The notes beneath the pieces are model-generated. The model was not told the origin of the DNA. It saw only the letters and a program-made list of their open reading frames with translations, and did not search any database. The translations under genes and the position numbers were made by a program. From positions 247,977 to 262,670 of the forward strand of contig JADLKH010000004.1 of the NCBI GenBank assembly GCA_015657435.1: a stretch of DNA of 14,694 nucleotides. The letters run 5' to 3'. Below, piece after piece: positions 1 to 7,248 of the stretch (positions are counted from its first letter, which is position 1; every line of letters starts with the position of its first letter). The DNA comes from Synergistales bacterium (GTDB lineage: Bacteria > Synergistota > Synergistia > Synergistales > 79-D21).

Positions 1-111
1 TACCGGGACCTCATCGTCCGGGTGGCCGGGTACAGCGCCTACTTCACGGAACTGAACCGCAACACCCAGAACGAGATCATCGCCCGTACCGAGTACGAGG
101 AACTGAACTAG
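1..111 (+). CDS. Glycyl radical enzyme, C-terminal end only (cut by window start)
   Basis: Frame 1 is open from the first base and ends at TAG 109-111, giving 36 residues. They contain the glycyl-radical loop RVAGYSAYF; the radical-bearing glycine is codon 10 (bases 28-30), followed by the usual ending NEIIARTEY. In this family an activase converts that glycine to a radical, which is passed to an active-site cysteine that starts catalysis. The cysteine loop lies outside the window, so the enzyme class cannot be assigned. The next gene is a second, non-identical glycyl radical enzyme starting 24 bases later, so the two are almost certainly co-transcribed. The end differs from the neighbour's (TELNRNTQ against VELGKDVQ, and no extra tail), so this is a paralogue, not a recent exact duplication. 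Confidence 0.93.
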   Translation, partial: YRDLIVRVAGYSAYFTELNRNTQNEIIARTEYEELN

Positions 112-135
112 GGCAAGGCCCCGGAGGTGGAGAAG

Positions 136-2541
136 ATGGCACAGACCGAAATCAATCCGAAGTACGCGGACCGCATCGAGAAACTGAAGGAGAAGCTCCT
201 CACCACGTACCCCGAAATCGACCTGGAGGACGCGAAGATCCTCACGGAGAGCTTTCTCGAAACCCAGGGGGAACCCCTGGTCCTGCGCAAGGCCAAGGCG
301 TTTCTGAAGCAGTGCCGGGAGAAGACGGTCACGATCTGGGACCACGAGCTCATCGTGGGCAACGCCGGGAGCAAGATCCGCGGCGGCATTCTTTCCGCCG
401 ACGTCTGCTGGTCGGTGCTGAACCGGGAACTCGACACCATCAACACCCGGGCCTACGACAAGTTCCACCTCCTGCCGGAAGACCGGAAAACCTTCGAAGA
501 CCTGATCCGTCCCTACTGGAAGGGCCGCTCCAGCTACGAGGAATGGCTCGCCCGCATTCCCGCCGACGTGGCTGCCCTGAGGGACAACGGAGCCCTGTAC
601 ATCGACAAGAAGGCCGTTCGCGGCTGGGGCGAGGTGACCGCCGGCTACGAGTGGTTCATCACCAACGGCGTGAAGGGCATCGTCGCGAAGATCGAGGGGG
701 AGAAGGCGAAGCTGGACGCCACAAGGCCCGGGGACTACGAAAAGGAGATCTACCTTGATTCCCTCCTGATCGTCGCCGAAGGGCTCGTCACCCTGGCCAA
801 CCGCTACGCCGACGAGGCGGAGCGCCTGGCTGCCGCGGAAGCCGACCCGGTTCGCAAGGCGGAGCTGCTGAAGATCGCCGGAATCTGCCGAAACGTGCCC
901 GAAAAGCCTGCGGCGACCTTCCAGGAAGCCCTGCAGTCCTTCTACTTCTACCAGATCTCCATCTTCATGGAGCAGAACGCCGCGGCCTACAACCCGGGGC
1001 GCATGGACCAGTACATGTACCCCTTCTACAGGGCCGACCTCGAAGAGGGGCGGATCACGCCCGACCAGGCCCAGGAACTGCTGAACTGCCTGTGGGTCAA
1101 GTTCTCCGAGCAGTGCCTCTTCCAGGACGCCAAGTCCGCCGAGTACGCGTCGGGCTACCCGATGTTCCAGAACCTCTGCGCGGGCGGCGTGGACGCCCAG
1201 GGGCGCGACGCCGTCAACGACCTGTCCTACATGATCCTGCAGGCGACCATGGACACTCAGCTGTACCAGCCTTCCCTCTCGGTCCGGTACAACATGGCGA
1301 AGAACCCGAACTCCTTCCTCAGGAAGATCGTGGAGCTCATCAAGCTCGGGACCGGGTTCCCGGCGTTTCACAACGACGAGGTCGGAATCCGGATGCTGAT
1401 GAACAAGGGCATTCCCATCCGCGAAGCCCTGGGCTGGAATCCCGGCGGCTGCGTGGAGACCAACCTGGCGGGCAAGCTTCGCGCCTACTCGGCCCTCGCC
1501 GACATCAACCTGGGCAGCGTGGTGGAGTACGTCCTGCTGGACGGCAAGTGCCGCAAGACCGGTGCGCAGGCCGGAGCCCGCACGGGCAACCCGCTTGATT
1601 TCAAGACCTGGGCCGATTTCGAGAAGGCCCTGAAGGAACAGCTGCACTACGTGATCAGGGTCGTGGTGAAGGCCAGCCACATCATCGACGAGATCTGCAT
1701 GAACAGGCCGGTTCCCGCGCTCTCCTTCAGCTTCGAGGAATGCATCACGAACGCGAAGGACTACGCCTGGGGCGGCGCCAAGTACAACACCGGCAACGGG
1801 ATCATCTGCATCGGGGTCGCCGACCTGATCAACAGCGTCGCCGCGATCCGGTACCTGGTCTACGGGACGAAGCAGCTGACGATGAGCCGACTGCTGGAGG
1901 CCCTCGATGCCGACTTTGCGGGGTACGAGGACGTTCTGAAGCTGTGCAGCGAGGCGCCGAAGTACGGAAACGACGACGTGAGGGCTGACGACCTCGCCGC
2001 GGACCTCTTCACCTTCATCGCGGACGAGATCGAGAGCTACAAGAGCAAGTTCGGCACCATGACGCCGGGCATCCTGCCGGTTTCCGGCAACACCCCCTTC
2101 GGGGTGGAAGTGGGAGCCCTGCCCTCCGGGCGCCGGGCGTGGAAACCGCTGGCCGACGGGGTCAGCCCCAACGGCGGAACCGACTTCAACGGCCCCGGCG
2201 CGGTGCTCAAGTCCGTGGCCAACATTCCCCACGACCGGTTCGTCCAGGGAACGCTGCTCAACATGAAGATCGCTCCCGAGATGCTCAACACCGACAACGG
2301 CATCACCCAGCTGATGGCCCTGCTGAAGAGCCTCTGCAGCCTGGGGGTCTACCACGTGCAGTTCAACGTCGTCGACCAGGCCAAGCTGATCGACGCCCAG
2401 AAGCATCCCGAAGAGTACAAGGGGCTGCTCGTGCGGGTGGCGGGATACACGGCCTACTTCGTGGAACTCGGCAAGGACGTTCAGGACGAGATCATCGCCC
2501 GGACCGTCCAGACGGAGGCCACTTCCGCGGTTTCCTGCTGA
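136..2541 (+). CDS. Glycyl radical enzyme, PFL-like superfamily, substrate unknown (801 aa)
   Basis: Cytoplasmic radical enzyme with the whole family architecture: an N-terminal PFL-type domain over about 1-650 and the glycine-radical domain at the end. Visible landmarks, numbered from ATG 136, are HNDE near 412-415, the active-site loop NPGGCVETN with the thiyl cysteine Cys439 and the acid/base-type Glu441, and RVAGYTAYF with radical Gly770. A single Cys-x-Glu instead of Cys-Cys argues against pyruvate formate-lyase and places it with the choline-lyase, glycerol-dehydratase, arylacetate-decarboxylase and sulfolyase side of the superfamily. No landmark I can read fixes the substrate. ATG 136 is preferred over GTG 127 because GGAGG at 123-127 sits 8 bases before the ATG and overlaps the GTG. 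The protein ends with a short extra tail (EATSAVSC). It lies between another glycyl radical enzyme and an activase. Confidence 0.95.
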   Translation: MAQTEINPKYADRIEKLKEKLLTTYPEIDLEDAKILTESFLETQGEPLVLRKAKAFLKQCREKTVTIWDHELIVGNAGSKIRGGILSADVCWSVLNRELDTINTRAYDKFHLLPEDRKTFEDLIRPYWKGRSSYEEWLARIPADVAALRDNGALYIDKKAVRGWGEVTAGYEWFITNGVKGIVAKIEGEKAKLDATRPGDYEKEIYLDSLLIVAEGLVTLANRYADEAERLAAAEADPVRKAELLKIAGICRNVPEKPAATFQEALQSFYFYQISIFMEQNAAAYNPGRMDQYMYPFYRADLEEGRITPDQAQELLNCLWVKFSEQCLFQDAKSAEYASGYPMFQNLCAGGVDAQGRDAVNDLSYMILQATMDTQLYQPSLSVRYNMAKNPNSFLRKIVELIKLGTGFPAFHNDEVGIRMLMNKGIPIREALGWNPGGCVETNLAGKLRAYSALADINLGSVVEYVLLDGKCRKTGAQAGARTGNPLDFKTWADFEKALKEQLHYVIRVVVKASHIIDEICMNRPVPALSFSFEECITNAKDYAWGGAKYNTGNGIICIGVADLINSVAAIRYLVYGTKQLTMSRLLEALDADFAGYEDVLKLCSEAPKYGNDDVRADDLAADLFTFIADEIESYKSKFGTMTPGILPVSGNTPFGVEVGALPSGRRAWKPLADGVSPNGGTDFNGPGAVLKSVANIPHDRFVQGTLLNMKIAPEMLNTDNGITQLMALLKSLCSLGVYHVQFNVVDQAKLIDAQKHPEEYKGLLVRVAGYTAYFVELGKDVQDEIIARTVQTEATSAVSC

Positions 2542-2549
2542 ACGCGACA

Positions 2550-2588
2550 GGCCGGGGGGCGGGTTTGCGCGAACCCGCCTCCTCGGCC
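2550..2588 (+). promoter_or_regulatory. Strong stem-loop between the glycyl radical enzyme and activase genes
   Basis: Inner arms GGCGGGTT (2558-2565) and AACCCGCC (2572-2579) pair perfectly. After a short internal loop the outer arms GGCCG (2550-2554) and CGGCC (2584-2588) also pair. No T-run follows, so it is not a classic intrinsic terminator. It starts 8 bases after the enzyme's stop codon. A 3'-end stabiliser or partial read-through block that keeps activase levels below enzyme levels would fit, since activases act catalytically, but that role is inferred. Confidence 0.6.
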
Positions 2589-2620
2589 CTGCAAACCGAA
2601 GAAAGGACTTGACGCCCGAC

Positions 2621-3577
2621 ATGAAGCCCGTGGATACATCCCTGTTCGGCAGCGTGCTCCGGATCGAGAAAACCTCCATTCATGACGGCACCGGCCTGAG
2701 AACCGTGGTCTTTCTCAAGGGTTGTCCCCTTCAATGCCTCTGGTGCTCCACGCCCGAATCCCAGTCGGCCCTGCCTCAGAAAGGATATGCCCGGGACCGC
2801 TGCACCCTCTGCGGGACCTGTATTGAGGCGTGCCCGCGACACGCGCTGCGGCTTTCGGAGGACGGGACCCGGATCGTGACGGATACGGAAAAGTGCGACG
2901 CCTGCTTCGAGTGCGTCAAAAAGTGCCCGTCCCGCGCCATGAAGGCCTACGGCTCCCTGATGAGCGTGGCCGAGGTCGTCCGCGAGATCGCCAAGGACGA
3001 AATCTTCTTCTTCCACTCCGGCGGGGGAGTCACCATCAGCGGCGGGGAGCCCCTCGACCAGGCGGACTTCGTGAAGGCCATCCTTCTGGAATGCCGGGAC
3101 CGGGGCATCCACAGGGCGATCGAAACCAGCTTTTTCGCTTCGTGGGAAAAGATCGAACCCCTGCTTCCCCTGCTGAACCTGGTCCACACGGACCTGAAGC
3201 ATCCCGACCCGGTGCAGCATAAAAAGCTCACCGGGGTGGACAACACCCTCATCATGGAAAACATCCGGAAAGCCGACGCCTCTCCCTATCGGTTCGATCT
3301 TGTCCTGCGGACGCCCCTCATCCCGGGGATCAACGATTCGGAAGAGGCCCTCTCCGGAAGCGCCGCGTTCGCGAAGGGGCTGAAGAAGCTCAAGGAAGTG
3401 GAATTTCTGGCCTACCACCGGCTGGGACTGGAGACCTACCGCAACCTGGGATGGGAGTACCCGCTTGAGGAAATCCGGACGCCGGACCGGGAATTTATGC
3501 TTTCGAAGGCCCGCTTCTTCAAATCCAAAGCGCCCGGGATCACGGTGAAGATCAACGGAACCCCGGTGGCGTCCTGA
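2621..3577 (+). CDS. Glycyl radical enzyme activating enzyme, radical SAM with two 4Fe-4S clusters (318 aa)
   Basis: Radical-SAM activase that makes the glycyl radical on one or both upstream enzymes, using S-adenosylmethionine and an electron from ferredoxin or flavodoxin. The radical-SAM motif is CPLQCLWC (Cys35, Cys39, Cys42). A ferredoxin-type insert follows with two motifs: CTLCGTCIEACP (Cys61, 64, 67, 71) and CDACFECVKKCP (Cys92, 95, 98, 102). GGGVTISGGEP at about 134-144 is the SAM-binding GGE region. The two-cluster insert is typical of activases for non-PFL glycyl radical enzymes and is absent from E. coli PflA, which agrees with the Cys-x-Glu type of the upstream enzyme. ATG 2621 is the best start; the purine-rich GAAAGGA at 2601-2607 is 13 bases away, slightly far. 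An in-frame TTG at 2609 is possible but too close to that site. The gene lies 79 bases after the enzyme gene. Confidence 0.94.
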   Translation: MKPVDTSLFGSVLRIEKTSIHDGTGLRTVVFLKGCPLQCLWCSTPESQSALPQKGYARDRCTLCGTCIEACPRHALRLSEDGTRIVTDTEKCDACFECVKKCPSRAMKAYGSLMSVAEVVREIAKDEIFFFHSGGGVTISGGEPLDQADFVKAILLECRDRGIHRAIETSFFASWEKIEPLLPLLNLVHTDLKHPDPVQHKKLTGVDNTLIMENIRKADASPYRFDLVLRTPLIPGINDSEEALSGSAAFAKGLKKLKEVEFLAYHRLGLETYRNLGWEYPLEEIRTPDREFMLSKARFFKSKAPGITVKINGTPVAS

Positions 3578-3614
3578 GACGCCGCCGGTGCGAACAGACT
3601 AGGGAGGCTTTGGA

Positions 3615-4538
3615 ATGAACAGGAAGGACACATGGCTTGCGATCCTGGTGACGACCATCTGGGGCGGAAATTTCGTGGCGATCAAGCTGGGGCTCGACGG
3701 CATGCCGCCCATGCTGCTCGCGGCGCTTCGCTATGCCTTCACCGCCCTGCCCGCGATCTTCTTCTTCCGGAAACCGGCAGTCGAGTGGCGCTACACCATC
3801 GCCTACGGCCTGACGATCGGGTTCGGGCAGTTCGCCTGCCTTTTCTACGCCATGGCGATCGGCATGCCCGCCGGGCTGGCCTCGATCATCCTCCAGGCCC
3901 AGGCCTTCTTCACCGCGCTGTTTGCCGCGGCGATCCTGAAGGAGCCCATCAAGGCGCGTCAAATGACCGGTTTTCTCGTCGCCGCCGTCGGCCTTTATTT
4001 CATCGGCGGGGTGGGCAAGTCGACGGCTTCCTCCGTTCCCCTGTTTCCGCTCGTGCTGACCCTCATGGCCGCCGCCTTCTGGGGCATCTCCAACATCATC
4101 GTCCGGGCCGCGTCCCATCGGACCGCCGCCAGGGGAGAGAAACTGGACATGCTGAGCATGGTGGCCTGGTCCAGCCTGGTTCCCCCCGTGCCGCTTCTCG
4201 TGCTCGGGGCGATGATGGGAACGACCGGGGCCATGGTCACCGCGATCGCCAATTTCAAGCTGGTTGCTCTGGTGTCGCTCTGCTACCTGGCATACTGCGG
4301 GACGATTTTCGGCTCTTCCCGGTGGAGCTCGTTGCTGTCAAAATACCCGGCGGGGAAGGTCGCCCCGTTTTCCCTGGTCACCCCCGTCGCCGGTCTTTTC
4401 CTGGCGATGGCCGTTCTGGGCGAACGCCTTTCGGCAGCCCAATGGCTGGGAAGCGCGATCATTCTCCTTGGACTCATGATCTGCAATTTCGGGATCGACC
4501 CGGTCAGGAGGCTCGTCGGGGCGTCAACCGCGGATTGA
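3615..4538 (+). CDS. eamA: EamA/RhaT (DMT superfamily) inner-membrane exporter, EamA-like (307 aa)
   Basis: Integral membrane transporter of the drug/metabolite superfamily, with two tandem EamA repeats (about 7-135 and 150-290) and about ten hydrophobic helices. Several stretches closely resemble, from memory, E. coli EamA, the O-acetylserine/cysteine exporter: the N-terminal WGGNFVAIKLGLDGMPP, the central GMPAGLASIILQAQAFF, and VAPFSLVTPVAGL near the C-terminus. The length is also about that of EamA. ATG 3615 has GGGAGG at 3602-3607, 7 bases upstream. It starts 37 bases after the activase gene in the same direction, so it probably belongs to the glycyl-radical operon and may export the product or a by-product. 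The fold and family are secure, but the substrate is not: DMT members near each other in sequence can carry different metabolites. Confidence 0.88.
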   Translation: MNRKDTWLAILVTTIWGGNFVAIKLGLDGMPPMLLAALRYAFTALPAIFFFRKPAVEWRYTIAYGLTIGFGQFACLFYAMAIGMPAGLASIILQAQAFFTALFAAAILKEPIKARQMTGFLVAAVGLYFIGGVGKSTASSVPLFPLVLTLMAAAFWGISNIIVRAASHRTAARGEKLDMLSMVAWSSLVPPVPLLVLGAMMGTTGAMVTAIANFKLVALVSLCYLAYCGTIFGSSRWSSLLSKYPAGKVAPFSLVTPVAGLFLAMAVLGERLSAAQWLGSAIILLGLMICNFGIDPVRRLVGASTAD

Positions 4539-4560
4539 TCCCCCTTGTTCGAGGTTTCCC

Positions 4561-5385
4561 ATGATCGTCAGCGTCAGCCGGAGAACCGATATCTCGGCCT
4601 GCCATTCCGAATGGTTCATGGAACAAGTCCGTACGGGCTTTGTCGACGTGAAGAACCCCTTCAACGCACGACAGGTGTCGCGTGTGGTTCTCACCCCGGA
4701 ATCCGTCGACGTCTTCGTTTTCTGGACGCGCAACCCCGTTCCTCTTCTTCCCCACATGGACGAACTGGAGGAACGGGGTTTCCGGTCCGTCTTCCTGGTG
4801 ACCGTCATGGATTACCCGGCCGTGCTCGAACCCGCCACGCCTTCCGCGGCCGCCGCTGTGGAGGCGCTGTCACGGCTTTCCGAACGGATCGGGAAGCACC
4901 GCATCGCCTGGAGGTACGACCCGATCCTCCTGTCATCCCTCACCCCCGCGCCATTCCACGAAGAAGCCTTTTCCCGCCTTGCGGAGAAGATCGCCCCCCT
5001 CGTTTCCCGCTGCATCGTCTCCGTTTTCGACCCCTACAGGCGGTCGCTGAAGCGGCTCAGGGTCCTGGAAAGCCGGGGCTTCCGGCTGTTTGACCGGAAA
5101 GAGGAACAGGAAGCCTTGGCGGGCCTCCTGCCCGGGATCGCGGACGAGTCGAATCGCCGGGGCCTGGAGATCCAGTCCTGCTGCGAAGGAGACCGCCTCG
5201 CCCCCTGGATTCCCACCGGGGCCTGCATCGACCCCGTGTTCCTCCAGAAAGCCTTCGGCCGGACCTTCCCCTCCGCGAAGGACAAAAATCAGCGCCGGGG
5301 ATGCCTCTGCGCCGGTTCGAAGGACATCGGGACCTACGGCACCTGCAGCTACGGGTGCCTGTACTGCTACGCGGGGCGGCTGTAG
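4561..5385 (+). CDS. DUF1848 family protein with C-terminal CX3CX2C iron-sulfur-type motif (274 aa)
   Basis: The family-typical opening MIVSVSRRTDISACHSEWFM, the NPFNARQVSRVVL and FVFWTRNP blocks, RYDPI in the middle and the cysteine-rich end identify DUF1848, a family of unknown function. The end reads CLCAGSKDIG, then CSYGCLYCYAG, a CX3CX2C motif like that of radical-SAM proteins but at the C-terminus rather than the N-terminus. A 4Fe-4S cluster is therefore plausible but unproven. As I remember the family, members often run some 20 residues past YCYA; this one stops four residues after it (AGRL), so the tail is short or lost. ATG 4561 has GAGG at 4551-4554 upstream. It follows the exporter gene by 22 bases and may share its transcript, but nothing in its sequence links it functionally to the glycyl radical enzymes. 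Confidence 0.88.
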   Translation: MIVSVSRRTDISACHSEWFMEQVRTGFVDVKNPFNARQVSRVVLTPESVDVFVFWTRNPVPLLPHMDELEERGFRSVFLVTVMDYPAVLEPATPSAAAAVEALSRLSERIGKHRIAWRYDPILLSSLTPAPFHEEAFSRLAEKIAPLVSRCIVSVFDPYRRSLKRLRVLESRGFRLFDRKEEQEALAGLLPGIADESNRRGLEIQSCCEGDRLAPWIPTGACIDPVFLQKAFGRTFPSAKDKNQRRGCLCAGSKDIGTYGTCSYGCLYCYAGRL

Positions 5386-5481
5386 GGGGGCGCGGAGGGA
5401 GATCGAATTTCGCTCAGCGGGTCGGGAGACGATTCGAAAGCCTTTCAGAAATTGTCAACAGGACGCACGATATTGCGAAGA

Positions 5482-7065
5482 TCATGCCTTTGAAAGGTTC
5501 TTCAGACGCAGGGCGATGGAGAGGTTGAGCCTGTTTTCCTGGCAATCCAGTGATTTGCCCAGGATCTGCTCGATCTGCCTATAACGGTATTTCAGGGTGT
5601 TGTAATGGACGAAAAGATTTCTGGCCGCCGATTTCAGGTTCCACTGGTTTGCCTCGAGTGCGATCAGGGTTTCAAGCAGGTGAGAATAGCGCTTCTGGTT
5701 CGCCAGGTCACCAAGGGTACTGTCCGAAAAGCTGCGGCACTCGGCCGAATTGAAGACCTCCCCCACAAGTCGAAGAAACCCCGCATTTTCCCACGTCGCA
5801 ATCCGATTTGCAGAAGGTTGCCCCCCGAGAATTTCCAGAGCCTTGACGGCTTGTCTGTAGCTCTCCGCGGGTTGCATGAAGGAGGCCGTGAATCCTCCGA
5901 CTCCGCATGAAACCAGGAGGCCCTCGCTTTTAGGGAGGGCTGTGAGATATTCTTCGACGCGCTCTTTAAGCATTTGAAGGAAGACGTCCTTTCCCTCGGG
6001 TTCGCAGGACAGCATGGCAAGGGTTCGGTCAAAACCGGAATCGACCATTGGCGAGGGGCATATTCCCTTGATTACCGACAAGAGGCTCTTGATAACCCGG
6101 TCCTTTCTCGACCGGAGCAGGGCCAAAGACCCGGGGGAGAAATCGACCGTGCTGTCGAATTTGGTCTGGATGATCATCACGTAACCGGCACGCGACAGGT
6201 CCATCCCGAAAAGTTTAGCCCTTCGCTCCAGGTCGCCCTTTTCTGTTGCGGTTCCTGAAAGGATATCCCTGAAAAATTCGTTACGATACCGCATTTCGAC
6301 TTGCTGGTTGGATTGCTCTCTTTGGATGATGTACCGGCATATCGCCCCCGCATGGTAAAGGGCCTCCTGGGTTAGTGCGCTTGAATGGGCCAATGGGGGT
6401 TCGTCCACGAATATGGTGAAAAAAGTACGTCCGGAAATGGTGATCGGGAAAAAGGCGAATTCTCTGCAAGCCTGATTGATCGGGACCTCTTCCAGGTAAG
6501 AGCCGAAATCTTCAGCCCCTGCCGAAATACAGGAAGGAGAAGAGCAATGGCTCAACAAGACCACCTTGTTCTCAAGCAAACGGGAAAGGGTGTCTGCAAC
6601 TCGGTCGAGCGAATCCTGGCAGGAAATCGATTCAGTCAGGGTGCGGTGGATTTCGTGGCTTCGGCGCAAGATCGCGGCCTGTTTGTTGACGATGAAGGTC
6701 AAGGCCGGGTTGATGAAATCGTCGAAAGTGAAATGTTCGGGAAGGCTTAGGATTGGAAATCCGGCCTCGTTCGCGTAGCGTTCAACCATTTCCGGGAGAG
6801 TCGAAAGGTATCTCTTGAGTTTCACCCCGAAACCGGATGATTTGTGGGAATCAAGCGTCTGTATGAACTTCAAAAGCCCCTCAGGATTTTCCCTCCAGAT
6901 GTAGCCCGAAGAAAGCACGACCTCTTCCCCCTTGGCCCACTCCGCGCCATCGGGTGAATCGTTCGCGGTCACTTTCCGAACTTCCCGGTTCAACCCCTTT
7001 TCACCTGCCAAAAGCCGGACTCCCCTCAGTTCCGGGATTTGCAGGATTTCTTTCATGGTGATCAT
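5482..7065 (-). CDS. PucR-family transcriptional regulator (527 aa)
   Basis: Cytoplasmic DNA-binding regulator. The N-terminal PucR domain (about 4-125) starts MKEILQIPELRGVRLLAGEKG and includes the WAKGEEVVLSSGY block. A middle region of about 130-450 carries a probable ligand-sensing or GGDEF-like segment. The last 65 residues (463-527) form the PucR C-terminal helix-turn-helix, with NQWNLKSAARNLFVHYNTLKYR as its core. Relatives control purine, allantoin, proline or GABA use, commonly as activators responding to the substrate. It is divergent from the OPT-to-M20 operon, which is the obvious target. ATG 7065 has an AGGGGGG stretch about 5 bases upstream; a second in-frame ATG lies at 7056. 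Both lie in a perfect inverted repeat, described separately. Its DNA looks less GC-rich than the glycyl-radical genes. It converges on the DUF1848 gene; the 96 bases between them hold no clear terminator. Confidence 0.93.
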   Translation of the reverse strand: MITMKEILQIPELRGVRLLAGEKGLNREVRKVTANDSPDGAEWAKGEEVVLSSGYIWRENPEGLLKFIQTLDSHKSSGFGVKLKRYLSTLPEMVERYANEAGFPILSLPEHFTFDDFINPALTFIVNKQAAILRRSHEIHRTLTESISCQDSLDRVADTLSRLLENKVVLLSHCSSPSCISAGAEDFGSYLEEVPINQACREFAFFPITISGRTFFTIFVDEPPLAHSSALTQEALYHAGAICRYIIQREQSNQQVEMRYRNEFFRDILSGTATEKGDLERRAKLFGMDLSRAGYVMIIQTKFDSTVDFSPGSLALLRSRKDRVIKSLLSVIKGICPSPMVDSGFDRTLAMLSCEPEGKDVFLQMLKERVEEYLTALPKSEGLLVSCGVGGFTASFMQPAESYRQAVKALEILGGQPSANRIATWENAGFLRLVGEVFNSAECRSFSDSTLGDLANQKRYSHLLETLIALEANQWNLKSAARNLFVHYNTLKYRYRQIEQILGKSLDCQENRLNLSIALRLKNLSKA

Positions 7066-7070
7066 GAAAG
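7050..7070 (-). promoter_or_regulatory. Perfect inverted repeat over the pucR-type start codons
   Basis: On the + strand CTTTCATG (7050-7057) and CATGAAAG (7063-7070) are exact reverse complements, separated by 5 bases. In the mRNA of the regulator each arm contains one of the two in-frame ATG codons (7065 and 7056), and the G-rich ribosome binding site lies directly upstream. It could be a DNA operator for autoregulation or an mRNA hairpin that hides the start codons; the sequence does not decide. Confidence 0.55.
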
Positions 7071-7120
7071 CCCCCCTTGAGGTTTTTAGCTATTGGTAAG
7101 CAAATTCTAGCCCAAAAACG

Positions 7121-7168
7121 CCCCTATTCAGGGGAATTTTATCCTATAGGGACAAAACTTTGTCAAAG
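7121..7168. promoter_or_regulatory. Cluster of palindromes in the divergent control region
   Basis: Four short dyads occur within 48 bases of the 183-base gap between the regulator and the transporter. They are CCCCT/AGGGG (7121-7125 and 7130-7134), CCTATAGG (7143-7150), GACAAA/TTTGTC with a 2-base spacer (7151-7164), and the overlapping CTTTG-T-CAAAG (7158-7168). They cover the predicted -10 and -35 boxes of the regulator. They are candidates for the PucR-type protein's binding sites, acting on both directions; this is inference from position and symmetry. Confidence 0.4.
7138..7166 (-). promoter_or_regulatory. Putative sigma-70-type promoter for the PucR-family regulator
   Basis: On the minus strand a perfect -35 box TTGACA (7166-7161) is followed after exactly 17 bases by GATAAA (7143-7138), four of six matches to TATAAT. 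Transcription would start near 7131, leaving a leader of about 65 bases before the ATG. The -35 box lies inside overlapping palindromes, which suggests control at this promoter. I found no comparably good promoter on the + strand for the transporter operon; activator dependence would explain that. Confidence 0.5.
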
Positions 7169-7248
7169 CGTTGTGGTAATGGAACATTGTTGGACGGGTT
7201 TGGTCCCGATAAGCTGTGATCATTCCAGTAAAGGGAGGGTTGTGCTCG

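Noticed and set aside
136..2541. Assignment as pyruvate formate-lyase, choline TMA-lyase, glycerol dehydratase, hydroxyphenylacetate decarboxylase or isethionate sulfite-lyase
   Set aside because: The Cys-x-Glu loop excludes PFL, but I could not match the remaining active-site residues to any one characterised class without an alignment, so no substrate is given.
2492..3418. Long open frame on the minus strand (308 codons) opposite the activase gene
   Set aside because: It lies antisense to a protein with unmistakable radical-SAM and ferredoxin motifs; its translation is low-complexity, of the kind produced by GC-rich codons read backwards, and shows no family motif.
3552..4118. Minus-strand open frame of 188 codons opposite the exporter gene
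   Set aside because: Rich in Gly, Arg, Asp and His repeats typical of reversed GC-rich coding DNA; the + strand gene is a clear EamA-type transporter.
7121..7134. CCCCT/AGGGG hairpin followed on the minus strand by CGTTTTT, as an attenuator in the regulator leader
   Set aside because: The predicted transcription start falls inside the hairpin, and the stem is only 5 bp, so an RNA terminator there is doubtful; it is listed only as one of the dyads.
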